This document shows positions 17,547 to 26,517 of a stretch of 64,000 nt of DNA, one piece after another (the stretch's first letter is position 1; each line of letters starts with the position of its first letter). Both the position numbers and the translations under genes were made by a program. This stretch comes from Viridibacterium sp035456105 (GTDB lineage: Bacteria > Pseudomonadota > Gammaproteobacteria > Burkholderiales > Rhodocyclaceae), in assembly GCA_035456105.1 (NCBI GenBank), contig DATIDV010000017.1:124001-188000 (forward strand), given 5' to 3'. The notes beneath the pieces were generated by a model that saw only the letters and a list, made by a program, of their open reading frames with translations, did no database searches and had not been told where the DNA came from.

Positions 17547-19426
17547 TCGTCCTCCGCGTCGACTTCGGCTGCCGGGCCAGCCGGGCGCTTGCCAAGCAGG
17601 TAGTAGTCCAGCACCTGGCGCGCAATCGGCGCCGCTGCCGCCGCACCAAAACCACCGTTCTCGACGATCAGGGCCAGCGCAATCTTCGGATTATCCACCG
17701 GCGCGAAAGCAATGAAGAGCGCATGGTCGCGCAGATGCATCATCACATCGCCTTCCTTGTACTTCGCGCCTTTCAGAGAATAGACCTGCGCCGTGCCGGT
17801 CTTGCCTGCCGATTCGTATTCAGCGCCGGCAAAAGCGCGGGCACCGGTACCCGCCTTGTTCACACCGACCATGGCATTCTTGATCACCGCCAGATGCTCG
17901 GGCGAAATCGGAATGGTCTTGATCGGCGTCGGTTCGATCGGGGTGCGCTTGCCGCTCCTGGCATCCTCGATGTAGCGCACCAGGTGCGGCTTGAACATCA
18001 CGCCACCGGCCGCCACCGTCGCCATGGCATGCGCCATCTGCAGGATCGTGTAGGAGTTGTAGCCCTGACCGATGCCGATGGAAATCGTCTCGCCGGCATA
18101 CCATTTCTGCTGCTCAGGCTTCTTGAAGCGCTTCTTTTTCCAGGCCGGCGATGGCAGCACGCCCTCGGCCTCGCCCTGCATGTCGATGCCGGTTTTCGCG
18201 CCGAAGCCGAACTGGCCGATAGTGCTCGACAGCAGGTCGATGCCCAGGTCATTGGCCAGCATGTAGTAGTAGGTATCGCAGGACTGCACGATGGACTTGT
18301 ACATATCCACCGAGCCGTGACCACCCTTCTTGTCATCTCGGAAGGTGTTGTTGCCGAACACGTAGTAGCCAGGGTCGTAGATGGTCTGCGATGCCGTGCG
18401 CTTGCCCGTCATCAACGCGGCGAGGGCCATGTAGGGCTTGAAGGTCGAGCCGGGCGGATACGCCGAATAGATCGCGCGATGTAGCAGCGGCTTGTCCGGA
18501 GAGGTATTGAGGACATCCCAGTTCTGCGGATCAATGCCATCGACGAAAAGGTTAGGATCGAAGGTCGGCTTGGATACCAGCGCGAGGATGCCGCCGGTGC
18601 CCGGTTCGATGGCCACCAGCGCGCCGCGCCGGTCACCGAAAGCCTGATCGACGATTTTCTGTAGCTCGGCATCCATGGTCAGGATCAGGTTGTCGCCCGG
18701 CACCGGCGGCGTGCGACTGAGTCCGCGCACGGCGCGGCCGGAGGCATCCACCTCGACCTGCTCGAAGCCAGTCTGCCCATGCAGATGATTCTCGTAGCTC
18801 TGCTCGAGGCCGATCTTGCCGATGTGGTCCGTGCCGCGATAATTGGCTGCCAGCTCATCATCCTCTTCGATGACATCGGCTTCCTTCTTGTTGATACGGC
18901 CGATGTAGCCCAGCGCATGCGAGGCCAGCTCGCCTTGCGGATACTGGCGGAACAGACGCGCCTTGATTTCCACGCCGGGGAAGCGATAGCGCTGCGCGAT
19001 GAAGCGGGCAACTTCCGTGTCGGTCAGGCGTGTGCGGATCGGCAGGGACTCGAAGTTCTTGCTCTCGTCGAGCAGCTTGCGGAAGCGCTTGCGATCCTTC
19101 TGCTGCACCTCGATCACTTCGGCCAGCTCGTCTATCGTGCCTTCGAGGTTACGCACTTTGGACGGTGTGATTTCCAGCGTGTAGGCCGAGTAATTACGCG
19201 CGAGCACAACCCCATTGCGATCCACGATCAGGCCACGATTCGGCACGATGGGCACCAGCGAGATGCGGTTTTCCTCGGCCCGCGTCGAGTAGTAATCGTG
19301 CTTGATGATCTGCAGGAAGACGAAGCGCGACAGGATCAGGCCGAAGCAGATCAGCACAAACACGCCTGCCGCGGCGACACGAGCCCGGAAGCGGTTGAGT
19401 TCCTGTTCAGGCGGCTTGAATTCCAT
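17543..19426 (-). CDS. mrdA: penicillin-binding protein 2 (elongasome transpeptidase)
   Basis: This is a 627-residue class B PBP. One N-terminal membrane helix (AAGVFVLICFGLILSRFVFL) precedes a pedestal domain (RGLIVDRNGVVLARN). The transpeptidase carries STFKPYMALAAL (SxxK, nucleophile Ser), SCDTYYYMLAND (SxD/SxN motif) and SAGKTGTAQVYSL (KTG). It cross-links new glycan for cell elongation together with RodA and MreBCD. The mreD gene lies upstream, across a GAGGAGTGAGGAGT-type inverted repeat (19438-19565). Confidence 0.97.
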   Translation of the reverse strand: MEFKPPEQELNRFRARVAAAGVFVLICFGLILSRFVFLQIIKHDYYSTRAEENRISLVPIVPNRGLIVDRNGVVLARNYSAYTLEITPSKVRNLEGTIDELAEVIEVQQKDRKRFRKLLDESKNFESLPIRTRLTDTEVARFIAQRYRFPGVEIKARLFRQYPQGELASHALGYIGRINKKEADVIEEDDELAANYRGTDHIGKIGLEQSYENHLHGQTGFEQVEVDASGRAVRGLSRTPPVPGDNLILTMDAELQKIVDQAFGDRRGALVAIEPGTGGILALVSKPTFDPNLFVDGIDPQNWDVLNTSPDKPLLHRAIYSAYPPGSTFKPYMALAALMTGKRTASQTIYDPGYYVFGNNTFRDDKKGGHGSVDMYKSIVQSCDTYYYMLANDLGIDLLSSTIGQFGFGAKTGIDMQGEAEGVLPSPAWKKKRFKKPEQQKWYAGETISIGIGQGYNSYTILQMAHAMATVAAGGVMFKPHLVRYIEDARSGKRTPIEPTPIKTIPISPEHLAVIKNAMVGVNKAGTGARAFAGAEYESAGKTGTAQVYSLKGAKYKEGDVMMHLRDHALFIAFAPVDNPKIALALIVENGGFGAAAAAPIARQVLDYYLLGKRPAGPAAEVDAEDE

Positions 19427-19437
19427 GATGCTTCTTA

Positions 19438-19565
19438 GTGAGGAGTGAGGAGTGAGGAGCGAGAAGCAGAAGCGGCACGCGCGGACGGCCCGGACCCGCT
19501 AACCGAGCCCGCTGGTCGCGCCACACAGGTCAACTCCTCACTCCTCACTCTTCCCTCCTCACTCA
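19438..19565. repeat. GAGGAGTGAGGAGT-type inverted repeat (copy 1)
   Basis: The left arm at 19438-19463 repeats GAGGAGT three times. The right arm at 19534-19564 holds the imperfect reverse complement (CTCCTCACTCCTCACTC and a further CCTCCTCACTC). About 70 GC-rich bases lie between. It fills the mreD-mrdA gap, and its right edge includes the mreD stop codon. A second copy is at 21257-21383. Confidence 0.75.
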
Positions 19566-20084
19566 GATGGGGCGATTATCGTCACGGTTGATCGGACGCA
19601 TCTGCGGAATCAGCAGGATGAAGTGCACCGGCATCCACAGCGCGGCCGTGGTGAAGGTGGAGAAGAAATAGTCCCATCCCGGGAAGCGGCCGCCGACCAG
19701 CATACGCACCACCAGCATGACCAGTTGCGCCATCAGGATCAGGGGCACCATGTGCAAGGCCTGTGCACCGGGCGAGAACCAGAGCAGGCGCCGCGACATC
19801 ACGGTACTGGCATAGGCCAGCAGTACGTAGGCCAGCGCGTGTTGGCCCATCACTGCGCCATGCGCCACGTCCACGATCACGCCGAGCACGAAGCCCGTGC
19901 CCATGCCGACGCGCAGCGGCTCTCGCACGCACCAAAACGCCAGGACCAGCGCGACGAAATCAGGCACCGCGTAGAAGCGCCCCATGGGAATGAAATGCAG
20001 TACCAGCGCAACGATCAGCGAGATCGTTATGAAATTGGCACGCACCGGCAACAGGATGCGGCTGGAACGATGGGTGGGCATCAT
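19563..20084 (-). CDS. mreD: rod shape-determining protein MreD
   Basis: This is a 173-residue inner-membrane protein with about five hydrophobic helices and the MreD pattern: FALHFIPMGRFYAVPDFVAL-like, FWCVREPLRVGMGTGFVLG, IVDVAHGAVMGQHALAYVLL. It is part of the elongasome that links MreB filaments to PBP2/RodA. It overlaps mreC by one base, so the two are translated together. Its stop codon lies inside the right arm of the repeat at 19438-19565. Confidence 0.95.
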   Translation of the reverse strand: MMPTHRSSRILLPVRANFITISLIVALVLHFIPMGRFYAVPDFVALVLAFWCVREPLRVGMGTGFVLGVIVDVAHGAVMGQHALAYVLLAYASTVMSRRLLWFSPGAQALHMVPLILMAQLVMLVVRMLVGGRFPGWDYFFSTFTTAALWMPVHFILLIPQMRPINRDDNRPI

Positions 20085-21247
20085 CAGTTGCCTCCTTTCG
20101 GCGCGCTATCCACGGCTTGAGCCGACCCCTGGCTGACGCTCTGAGCCGCACTATGACTTGCTGCCGATGCGGCGCTCGACCGCGCGGCACGTGGCGCACT
20201 GCTGGCGGCTACGGATGCACTGGCCGCAGCGCGCGGTACAGCAGCGCGCGCCGGCGGCATCGCTACTGGCGCGCTGGCAGACGCACCGGGAGGGCTCGCG
20301 GCATGCGGCGCCGACTGTGCACGCTCGGGTTCATGGCGCTGGCTGATCCGTCCGACCGCCGTGCGGCGTGGGTCCAGCGCCTCTTCCGCTGGTCGTTGGG
20401 GCAGCCCGCCGGCTCGACCCAACACCAGCACGTCACCACTTCTCTCGACGCCGCCAATCGGCAGACACAGGATGCGCCCGAAAGACTCTGCGGCGTCACG
20501 ACTGGCGCGGATCACCGTTGCGACCGGCAGGCCCGGCACGAACACGCCATCGAGTCCCGAGGTGAGGATGCGGTCGCCGACCCGTACGTCAGCATTTGCC
20601 GCGAGGTAGCGCAGCTCGGTCAGGCCCGAGCCGGTGCCGAACATCACGGCTCGCAAACCGCTGCGCTCGATCAGCACCGGAATCGCCTGCTCCTTGTCAG
20701 ACAGCAGCGTCACTTCGGCATGCAGGGGAAATACGCGCGTCACCTGACCGAGCACGCCTGCAGCATCGACAACGGCCAGCCCCGGCTCCATGCCCTGGTT
20801 GCCGCCCTTGTCGAGAATGACCTTGCGCGAGAACGGGTCGCGCGCCGTGAACAGCACTTCTGCCGCGATGGCCTGCACCTTGACGCGCGCGCGCATGTCG
20901 AGCAAACCGCGCAACTCGGTGTTCTCGTGCTCGAGCTGGCTGCTGCGCAGCAACTGCTTCGCCGATTGCAAACGATCAGCGCGCAAGCGCTCGTTCTCGC
21001 GCTGCAGGGAGATCAGGCCATTGAAGTAATTCGAGACATTACGCGCGAATTCGGCCGGCGTGGCCGCAGCAATCTGTAGTGGGTAGGTCAGGATGGCCAC
21101 ACCCTGACGCAAGGTCGTCAGGTAGCTCATCTGCAGATCGCCGACCAGCAAGGCCAGCGACAGGGCGACGTAGATCGTCAGCTTGGCCGAGGGCGGCAGG
21201 CCGCGCCGGAAGAAGGGTGGCGGCTGGTGTCCGGTGGAAGCGGCCAT
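20084..21247 (-). CDS. mreC: rod shape-determining protein MreC
   Basis: This is a 387-residue protein. After a short cytoplasmic tail comes a membrane helix (LTIYVALSLALLVGDLQ), then a coiled coil (LISLQRENERLRADRLQSAK) and the two-beta-barrel MreC periplasmic domain (ILDKGGNQGMEPGLAVVDAA, LLSDKEQAIPVLIERSGLRA). The last 110 residues are an Ala/Ser/Pro-rich low-complexity tail, longer than in E. coli MreC. It binds and activates PBP2. It is in an operon with mreB upstream across the second copy of the GAGGAGT-type repeat. Confidence 0.95.
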   Translation of the reverse strand: MAASTGHQPPPFFRRGLPPSAKLTIYVALSLALLVGDLQMSYLTTLRQGVAILTYPLQIAAATPAEFARNVSNYFNGLISLQRENERLRADRLQSAKQLLRSSQLEHENTELRGLLDMRARVKVQAIAAEVLFTARDPFSRKVILDKGGNQGMEPGLAVVDAAGVLGQVTRVFPLHAEVTLLSDKEQAIPVLIERSGLRAVMFGTGSGLTELRYLAANADVRVGDRILTSGLDGVFVPGLPVATVIRASRDAAESFGRILCLPIGGVERSGDVLVLGRAGGLPQRPAEEALDPRRTAVGRISQRHEPERAQSAPHAASPPGASASAPVAMPPARAAVPRAAASASVAASSAPRAARSSAASAASHSAAQSVSQGSAQAVDSAPKGGN

Positions 21248-21256
21248 TGAGATCAG

Positions 21257-21383
21257 TAAGGAGTGACGAGGGAGGAGAGAGGAGTAAGAACGTGTCCCTT
21301 CAAACGCGACTTGCCTCTCGAACGGCAGACGGCGGCATGGCCACCGGAGAACTCCTCACGCCTCACTCCTGACTCCTCACTCG
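21257..21383. repeat. GAGGAGTGAGGAGT-type inverted repeat (copy 2)
   Basis: The left arm at 21257-21289 contains AAGGAGTGACGAGGGAGGAG. The right arm at 21350-21382 contains CTCCTCACGCCTCACTCC and GACTCCTCACTC, an imperfect reverse complement. It occupies the mreB-mreC gap. The right arm runs into the last codons and stop of mreB, just as copy 1 does for mreD. Confidence 0.72.
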
Positions 21384-22420
21384 GATGCAAAGATCGTTCC
21401 AAGCTTGTCCATCTTCTCCAGGGCGATGCCGGAGCCGCGCACCACGCAGGTCAAAGGCTCCTCGGCGACAATCACCGGCAGGCCGGTTTCTTCCATCAGC
21501 AGGCGATCAATGTCACGCAGCAGCGCACCGCCGCCGGTGAGCACCATGCCGCGTTCGGCGATGTCCGCACCAAGTTCCGGCGGAGTCTTTTCCAGCGCAT
21601 TTTTCACGGCGGAAACGATGGAGTTGAGCGGCTCGGTCAGCGCTTCGAGGATTTCGTTGCTGCTGATCGTGAAGCTGCGCGGAATGCCTTCGGCGAGGTT
21701 GCGACCCTTGACTTCCATCTCCTTGACTTCGGAGCCCGGGAAAGCGGAACCGATTTCCTTCTTGATGGATTCTGCCGTCGTCTCGCCGATCAACATGCCG
21801 TAGTTGCGGCGGATGTAATTGACGATGGCTTCGTCGAACTTGTCACCACCGACGCGCACGGAGCCGGCATACACCATGCCGCCGAGGGAGATGACGCCGA
21901 CTTCGGTGGTGCCGCCACCGATGTCGACCACCATCGAACCGGTTGCATCCGACACGGGCAGATCTGCACCAATCGCGGCAGCCATCGGCTCTTCGATCAG
22001 GAACACCTGCGAAGCACCGGCACCAAGCGCCGATTCGCGGATCGCGCGGCGCTCCACCTGGGTCGAGCCGCAGGGCACACAGATGATGATGCGCGGGCTG
22101 GGCGAGAACAGGCGCGTGTCATGCACGCGCTTGATGAATTGCTTGAGCATCTGCTCGGTGACCGTGAAGTCGGCAATAACACCGTCTTTCATGGGGCGGA
22201 TGGCCGTGATATTGCCGGGCGTCTTGCCGAGCATCTGCTTGGCGGCCGCGCCCACGGCCTGAATCGTTTTCTTCTGGTTAGGGCCGCCTTCGGTGCGGAT
22301 TGCCACCACCGAGGGTTCATCGAGCACGATGCCCTTGCCGCGCACATAAATCAGGGTATTGGCAGTACCCAGGTCAATCGCCAGATCGTTGGAAAAGTAG
22401 GAGCGCAGGAGTCCGAACAT
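21377..22420 (-). CDS. mreB: rod shape-determining actin homologue MreB
   Basis: This is a 347-residue MreB. The actin-fold phosphate loops are visible: AIDLGTANTLIYVRGKGIVL, SMVVDIGGGTTEVGVISLGG, and GMVLTGGGALLRDIDRLL. It forms membrane-bound filaments that guide lateral wall synthesis. It is the first gene of the mreBCD-mrdA-rodA-rlpA series and divergent from gatC; the promoter must lie in the 196 bases at 22421-22616. The final residues and stop codon fall inside the repeat at 21257-21383. Confidence 0.98.
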   Translation of the reverse strand: MFGLLRSYFSNDLAIDLGTANTLIYVRGKGIVLDEPSVVAIRTEGGPNQKKTIQAVGAAAKQMLGKTPGNITAIRPMKDGVIADFTVTEQMLKQFIKRVHDTRLFSPSPRIIICVPCGSTQVERRAIRESALGAGASQVFLIEEPMAAAIGADLPVSDATGSMVVDIGGGTTEVGVISLGGMVYAGSVRVGGDKFDEAIVNYIRRNYGMLIGETTAESIKKEIGSAFPGSEVKEMEVKGRNLAEGIPRSFTISSNEILEALTEPLNSIVSAVKNALEKTPPELGADIAERGMVLTGGGALLRDIDRLLMEETGLPVIVAEEPLTCVVRGSGIALEKMDKLGTIFASE

Positions 22421-22616
22421 GAGGTGTCCAATAGCAGTTGGGGCAGTTTGGTACTGATTTGATCTGGCCTTGCAGCCTCGCCGGAGAACACCGCCGCAGG
22501 CAGAGCCGACGTAGCGCCAGCAGATACAGGCGCCGGACTATCAAAATAGTCGGCTATGTTACCCTAATAGACCCAGCGAAATAAGCCCGCAATTACCTAG
22601 TTTTGGCCCGCCTATC

Positions 22617-22904
22617 ATGTCTTTGACCCTCGAAGAAGTCGGTCGCATTGCGCGACTGGCACGCATCGAACTCACCCCGCAGGACGCGGAAGCCACCCAA
22701 GCCAAGCTCTCCGGCATATTCGGTCTCATCGAACAGATGCAGGCTGTCGACACCTCAGGCGTCGCACCGATGTCGCATCCACAGGACGTCATGCAGCGCC
22801 TGCGCCCCGATGCCGTGACCGAAACCAACCGCCGTGAAGCCTATCAGTCCGTCGCGCCAGAAGCCGAGCGCGGCCTGTATCTCGTCCCGAAAGTCATCGA
22901 GTAA
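22617..22904 (+). CDS. gatC: Asp-tRNA(Asn)/Glu-tRNA(Gln) amidotransferase subunit C
   Basis: This is a 95-residue GatC. The pattern VGRIARLARIELTPQDAE, FGLIEQMQAVDTSGVAPM and LRPDAVTETNRREAYQSVAP is diagnostic. GatC wraps around and stabilises GatA-GatB in the enzyme that converts mischarged Glu-tRNA(Gln) or Asp-tRNA(Asn) to the correct product. It lies divergent from mreB, a common arrangement in betaproteobacteria. Unusually, a gmhA gene separates it from gatA. Confidence 0.96.
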   Translation: MSLTLEEVGRIARLARIELTPQDAEATQAKLSGIFGLIEQMQAVDTSGVAPMSHPQDVMQRLRPDAVTETNRREAYQSVAPEAERGLYLVPKVIE

Positions 22905-22960
22905 CCAAGGATCAATGCCGCTGGTTCCAGCTATCCCGGAATCCGGCACAAGGAGCAAGC

Positions 22961-23545
22961 ATGTCCCGTCTTTCCGAACATCTGCAGGAGGCCAGCGAGC
23001 TGCTGGCACGCGTCGTCAAGGACGAAGCCCTGCTCGGCCAGGTCACCAAGGCCGGCGATCTGCTGGTCGCCTGCCTGAAAGCCGGCGGCAAGGTCATCAG
23101 CGCCGGCAATGGCGGCTCGCATTGCGACGCCATGCACTTCGCCGAGGAACTGTCCGGTCGTTACCGCGACAACCGCCCGGCCCTCGCCGCGCTATGCGTT
23201 TCCGACCCGTCGCATATCACCTGTGTGGGTAACGACTACGGCTTCGAATTCATCTTTTCGCGGCAGATCGAAGCGCTTGGCCGCCCTGGCGACGTATTTC
23301 TCGGCATTTCCACCAGCGGGAATTCCGGCAACATCCTCGCCGCAATCAAGGCCGCCAAGGAGCGTCAGATGAAGGTCATCCTGCTGTCCGGCAAGGACGG
23401 CGGCAAGATGAAGGGCCTCGCTGACGCGGAAATCATCGTGCCGCACTTCGGCTATGCCGACCGCATTCAGGAAATCCACATCAAGTTTATCCACGCCCTG
23501 ATCGACCACGTCGAGATCGGGCTGGGCTACGTGCAGACGAAATGA
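22961..23545 (+). CDS. gmhA: phosphoheptose isomerase (sedoheptulose 7-phosphate isomerase)
   Basis: This is a 194-residue SIS-domain protein of the GmhA type. Diagnostic blocks are VISAGNGGSHCDAMHFAEEL, SHITCVGNDYGFEFIFSRQI, ISTSGNSGNILAAIKAAKE and FGYADRIQEIHIKFIHALID. The latter carries the catalytic Glu/His and Zn-binding residues. It makes D-glycero-D-manno-heptose 7-phosphate, the first step to the heptose of LPS inner core. AAGGAG precedes the ATG. The gene stops inside the gatA start (ATGA), so it is coupled to gatA although the pathways are unrelated. DiaA-like SIS proteins are the main alternative, but the GmhA residues are well kept. Confidence 0.93.
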   Translation: MSRLSEHLQEASELLARVVKDEALLGQVTKAGDLLVACLKAGGKVISAGNGGSHCDAMHFAEELSGRYRDNRPALAALCVSDPSHITCVGNDYGFEFIFSRQIEALGRPGDVFLGISTSGNSGNILAAIKAAKERQMKVILLSGKDGGKMKGLADAEIIVPHFGYADRIQEIHIKFIHALIDHVEIGLGYVQTK

Positions 23546-25014
23546 CCGTGCAAACCCTCAAGTCGCTGGCCGATGCGCTGGCGCAGAAAAAAGTCTCCAG
23601 CCGCGAACTGGTCGGCCAATATCTCGAGCGCATTGACTCGACCAATCCGTCGGTGAATGCCTTCATCACGGTGGATCGGGACGGCGCGCTGGCGGCCGCC
23701 GACGTTGCCGACAAAGCGATTGCGGCAGGCAATGCCGCGCCGCTGACCGGCGTGCCGATCGCCCACAAGGACATTTTCTGTACCGAAGGCGTGCTCACGA
23801 CCTGCGCCTCGAAGATGCTGTCGAACTTCGTCAGCCCGTATGACGCGGCGGTCGTCAGCCAACTCAAGGCGGCCGGCACGATCAGCCTCGGCAAGACCAA
23901 TCTCGACGAATTCGCCATGGGCTCGACCAGCGAGAGTTCGTTCTACGGTGCGGTGAAAAACCCGTGGAATCTCGATCGCGTACCCGGCGGCAGCTCGGGC
24001 GGTTCGGCGGCGGCGGTCGCAGCAGGCATGGTGCCAGCCGCAACCGGGACGGACACCGGCGGCTCGATCCGCCAACCTGCGGGCCTGTGCGGCATCACCG
24101 GCATCAAGCCGACCTATGGCGTGGTGTCGCGCTACGGCATGATTGCCTACGCCAGCTCGCTCGATCAGGGCGGGCCAATGGCCCACACGGCGGAAGACTG
24201 CGCGCTGCTGCTCAACCACATGGCGGGCTTCGACACGCGTGACTCGACCAGTCTTGAGCGCGCCAAAGAGGACTACACGGCCGATCTGAACAAGCCTCTC
24301 GACGGCGTGCGCATCGGCCTGCCAAAGGAATATTTCGGCGATGGCCTCGCCGCCGACGTGCGTGCTGCCATCGAAGGCGCGCTGGCTGAGCTGCGCAAGC
24401 TCGGCGCGACGACGATGGAAGTCAGTCTGCCGAACACGCACCTGGCGATTCCCGCCTATTACGTCATCGCGCCAGCCGAGGCCTCGAGCAACCTGTCGCG
24501 TTTCGACGGCGTGCGCTACGGCCATCGTGCGACCGACTACAAGGATCTGGTTGGTCCGAAGACCTCGCCACTGGATGCCATGTACATGCGCAGCCGCGCC
24601 GAAGGCTTCGGCGCTGAGGTGAAGCGCCGCATCCTGGTCGGCGCCTATGTGCTGTCGCACGGCTATTACGACGCCTACTACATCAAGGCCCAGCAACTGC
24701 GCCGTCTGATCGCACAGGACTTCCAGCAGGCGCTGCAATCCTGCGACGTCATCGCCGGACCGGTCGCACCGACCGCTGCCTGGGGCCTTGGCCAGATGGC
24801 CGATGATCCTGTCCAGATGTATCTGGCTGATATCTACACCATCGCCGTCAATCTGGCCGGCCTGCCCGCCCTGTCGACGCCCGCCGGTTTCTCGGCGGAA
24901 GGCTTGCCAGTGGGTCTGCAACTGATTGGCAATTACTTTGCCGAAGCCCACCTGCTGGGCGTCGCACATCGTTTGCAACAGGCCACGGACTGGCATTTGC
25001 AGCAGCCAAAGTAG
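23542..25014 (+). CDS. gatA: Asp-tRNA(Asn)/Glu-tRNA(Gln) amidotransferase subunit A
   Basis: This is a 490-residue amidase-signature protein. The Ser-cisSer-Lys triad is visible: Lys in VPIAHKDIFCTEGV, cis-Ser in VPGGSSGGSAAAVAAG and the nucleophile Ser in GTDTGGSIRQPAGLCG. GatA hydrolyses glutamine and channels ammonia to GatB. It overlaps gmhA by 4 bases. No gatB follows; the next gene on the strand encodes an unrelated secreted protein. GatB must be encoded elsewhere if the complex is functional. Confidence 0.97.
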   Translation: MTVQTLKSLADALAQKKVSSRELVGQYLERIDSTNPSVNAFITVDRDGALAAADVADKAIAAGNAAPLTGVPIAHKDIFCTEGVLTTCASKMLSNFVSPYDAAVVSQLKAAGTISLGKTNLDEFAMGSTSESSFYGAVKNPWNLDRVPGGSSGGSAAAVAAGMVPAATGTDTGGSIRQPAGLCGITGIKPTYGVVSRYGMIAYASSLDQGGPMAHTAEDCALLLNHMAGFDTRDSTSLERAKEDYTADLNKPLDGVRIGLPKEYFGDGLAADVRAAIEGALAELRKLGATTMEVSLPNTHLAIPAYYVIAPAEASSNLSRFDGVRYGHRATDYKDLVGPKTSPLDAMYMRSRAEGFGAEVKRRILVGAYVLSHGYYDAYYIKAQQLRRLIAQDFQQALQSCDVIAGPVAPTAAWGLGQMADDPVQMYLADIYTIAVNLAGLPALSTPAGFSAEGLPVGLQLIGNYFAEAHLLGVAHRLQQATDWHLQQPK

Positions 25015-25071
25015 GCACAAAACAACGCGTGGGCATGCCGTGCCCGCCGGGAACATCAAGGAGCCTTGCTT

Positions 25072-25749
25072 ATGCGTCCCCGTACCCTGCTTGCTACCTG
25101 CAGCCTCTGCTGCCTGCCCGCCCACGCCGCGACTGATACCGGCCGCACCATGCTCGCCGCCCACGCGGCCTGCGATGGCAGCCTGTTCAAGGCGCTGGCG
25201 GCCGATGCGGCACGCTGGAAGAAGGAGCCGTCCTTCATCCGTGCCGGCAAGCTCGCCAGCTTCAAGGTCGAAGACCGCAAGCCACGCGAATACAGCGGTA
25301 ATAGCTCAAAGGCTACGGCGGAATTCGCCAAGCCGCCACAGATTGGCGGCCTGCCGCTTGAAGGCTGGTTTGATGCCGACCTGTCCGCCTGGTCACGCTT
25401 CGCCGATGCCGGCGTCGGCTTCATCGGCTGGGGCTTCTACGTCTCGGCCAGCCCGGCCAATATCCGCGACGCCATGATCCGCATCGCGCCGGCCATCGGC
25501 AAACGCCTGCAGCCGAGCACGGCGCCCAAGGAGGGCGTGTTCTGCGTCGAGGAGACCTGGCAGGAGGGCAAATGGGCGCCGCACGCCTGTACGGCCGACG
25601 AGGACTTCCCGACTGATCCGACGCCGCATCGCTGGCTGGTCATCCGTCCGGATGGACCGGATGGCGACCGGACGGTGCTTTCGTGCGAGCTCGCCGGTAA
25701 GTTGCCTGCAGACCTTCTCAGGCAATTGCGCCCGGATCTGCCAATGTAA
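25072..25749 (+). CDS. secreted hypothetical protein
   Basis: This protein has 225 residues from the ATG at 25072, with AAGGAG 8 bases before it. A short signal peptide is likely (LLATCSLCCLPAHA). The mature part has several Cys residues (HAACDG, GVFCVEETW, HACTADED, VLSCELAG) that could pair in the periplasm. FADAGVGFIGWGFYVSASPA and a segment HRWLVIRPDGPDGDRTVLSC look like beta-rich structure. I do not recognise the family. It follows gatA on the same strand with a 57-base gap. Confidence 0.75.
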   Translation: MRPRTLLATCSLCCLPAHAATDTGRTMLAAHAACDGSLFKALAADAARWKKEPSFIRAGKLASFKVEDRKPREYSGNSSKATAEFAKPPQIGGLPLEGWFDADLSAWSRFADAGVGFIGWGFYVSASPANIRDAMIRIAPAIGKRLQPSTAPKEGVFCVEETWQEGKWAPHACTADEDFPTDPTPHRWLVIRPDGPDGDRTVLSCELAGKLPADLLRQLRPDLPM

Positions 25750-25833
25750 GCGGCCGTCCTGCCAGCTGCGCGAAACAGCTTATGAAACTGTGCGCAGCCC
25801 AGCCTGTCTGTTCAATTATGGAGACATCTGGAC

Positions 25834-26412
25834 ATGCACGCCCCCCTCACCCGCGCTGGCTGGCTATTCGTACTCCCACTCTCGCTGCTGTGCCTGAGCG
25901 GCTGCGAAAGCTTGTGGCCCAAGCCTGCAGCGAGTTCGGCCTCGTCGGGCGCCGAGGCCGGCGTCACGCCGCCAGCGCCTTCGGCCACGAACAACCCGCC
26001 AGGCGCCGTCGGTGTGCGCTCGCGCCTGCTCGGCTCCCGCACCCTCACCCTGCCGCCGACGCGCGCTCTGGAAGTCAACTCGCGCTGCAATTTCGCGAAT
26101 GAAACCGGCTATAAGGGCGACGCCGTGGTCGAGGTCAAGGAAGGCGTGGTGCGGCAGATGCGCGTGCTCATCGATGTGCCCGAGCCAAACAAGGGTCGCT
26201 GCATTTTCGACATGACGGGCATGGTGCAGACCAAGTCCAAGCCCTCCGTCGAACTGAACAATCGCACGACGGGCTGCACGGCGCGCATGTGGGAGCAAGG
26301 CGAAACAGCCGTGGTGTCGTTCTCGCAATGCGCCACCTCATGCACCAGCGCTGAGTCCTTCAAGTACGTGTGGCCGGTGCTGATCCATCGTAAGGGCAAT
26401 CGCTGCGATTAG
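25834..26412 (+). CDS. hypothetical lipoprotein
   Basis: This is a 192-residue protein with a lipoprotein signal peptide: a hydrophobic core LFVLPLSLLCLSGCES with the lipobox LSGC. A Ser/Ala/Pro linker (about residues 30-60) precedes a beta-rich domain with four further Cys residues (SRCNFAN, GRCIFDM, TGCTARM, FSQCATSCTS), probably disulfide-bonded. No enzyme motif is seen. Function is unknown; the context (secreted protein upstream, DUF1840 downstream) does not help. Confidence 0.78.
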   Translation: MHAPLTRAGWLFVLPLSLLCLSGCESLWPKPAASSASSGAEAGVTPPAPSATNNPPGAVGVRSRLLGSRTLTLPPTRALEVNSRCNFANETGYKGDAVVEVKEGVVRQMRVLIDVPEPNKGRCIFDMTGMVQTKSKPSVELNNRTTGCTARMWEQGETAVVSFSQCATSCTSAESFKYVWPVLIHRKGNRCD

Positions 26413-26517
26413 CTGACAGCCCTGCGCAGAGGCGAAGCAGCCCCGCGTGCGGCCAATCTCGGCTATCTTTGCCGATCCGCCATGTATTTGCGCATGGCTC
26501 GCAGAAGAGGTCTCTTC

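Noticed and set aside
19438..19565. GAGGAGT repeats considered as a CRISPR array
   Set aside because: The units are 8 bases without spacers and are arranged as two inverted arms; there is no leader or cas gene.
23527..25164. A 545-codon minus-strand frame opposite gatA
   Set aside because: It mirrors the third-position GC bias of gatA, which is an unmistakable gene; the product has no recognisable motif.
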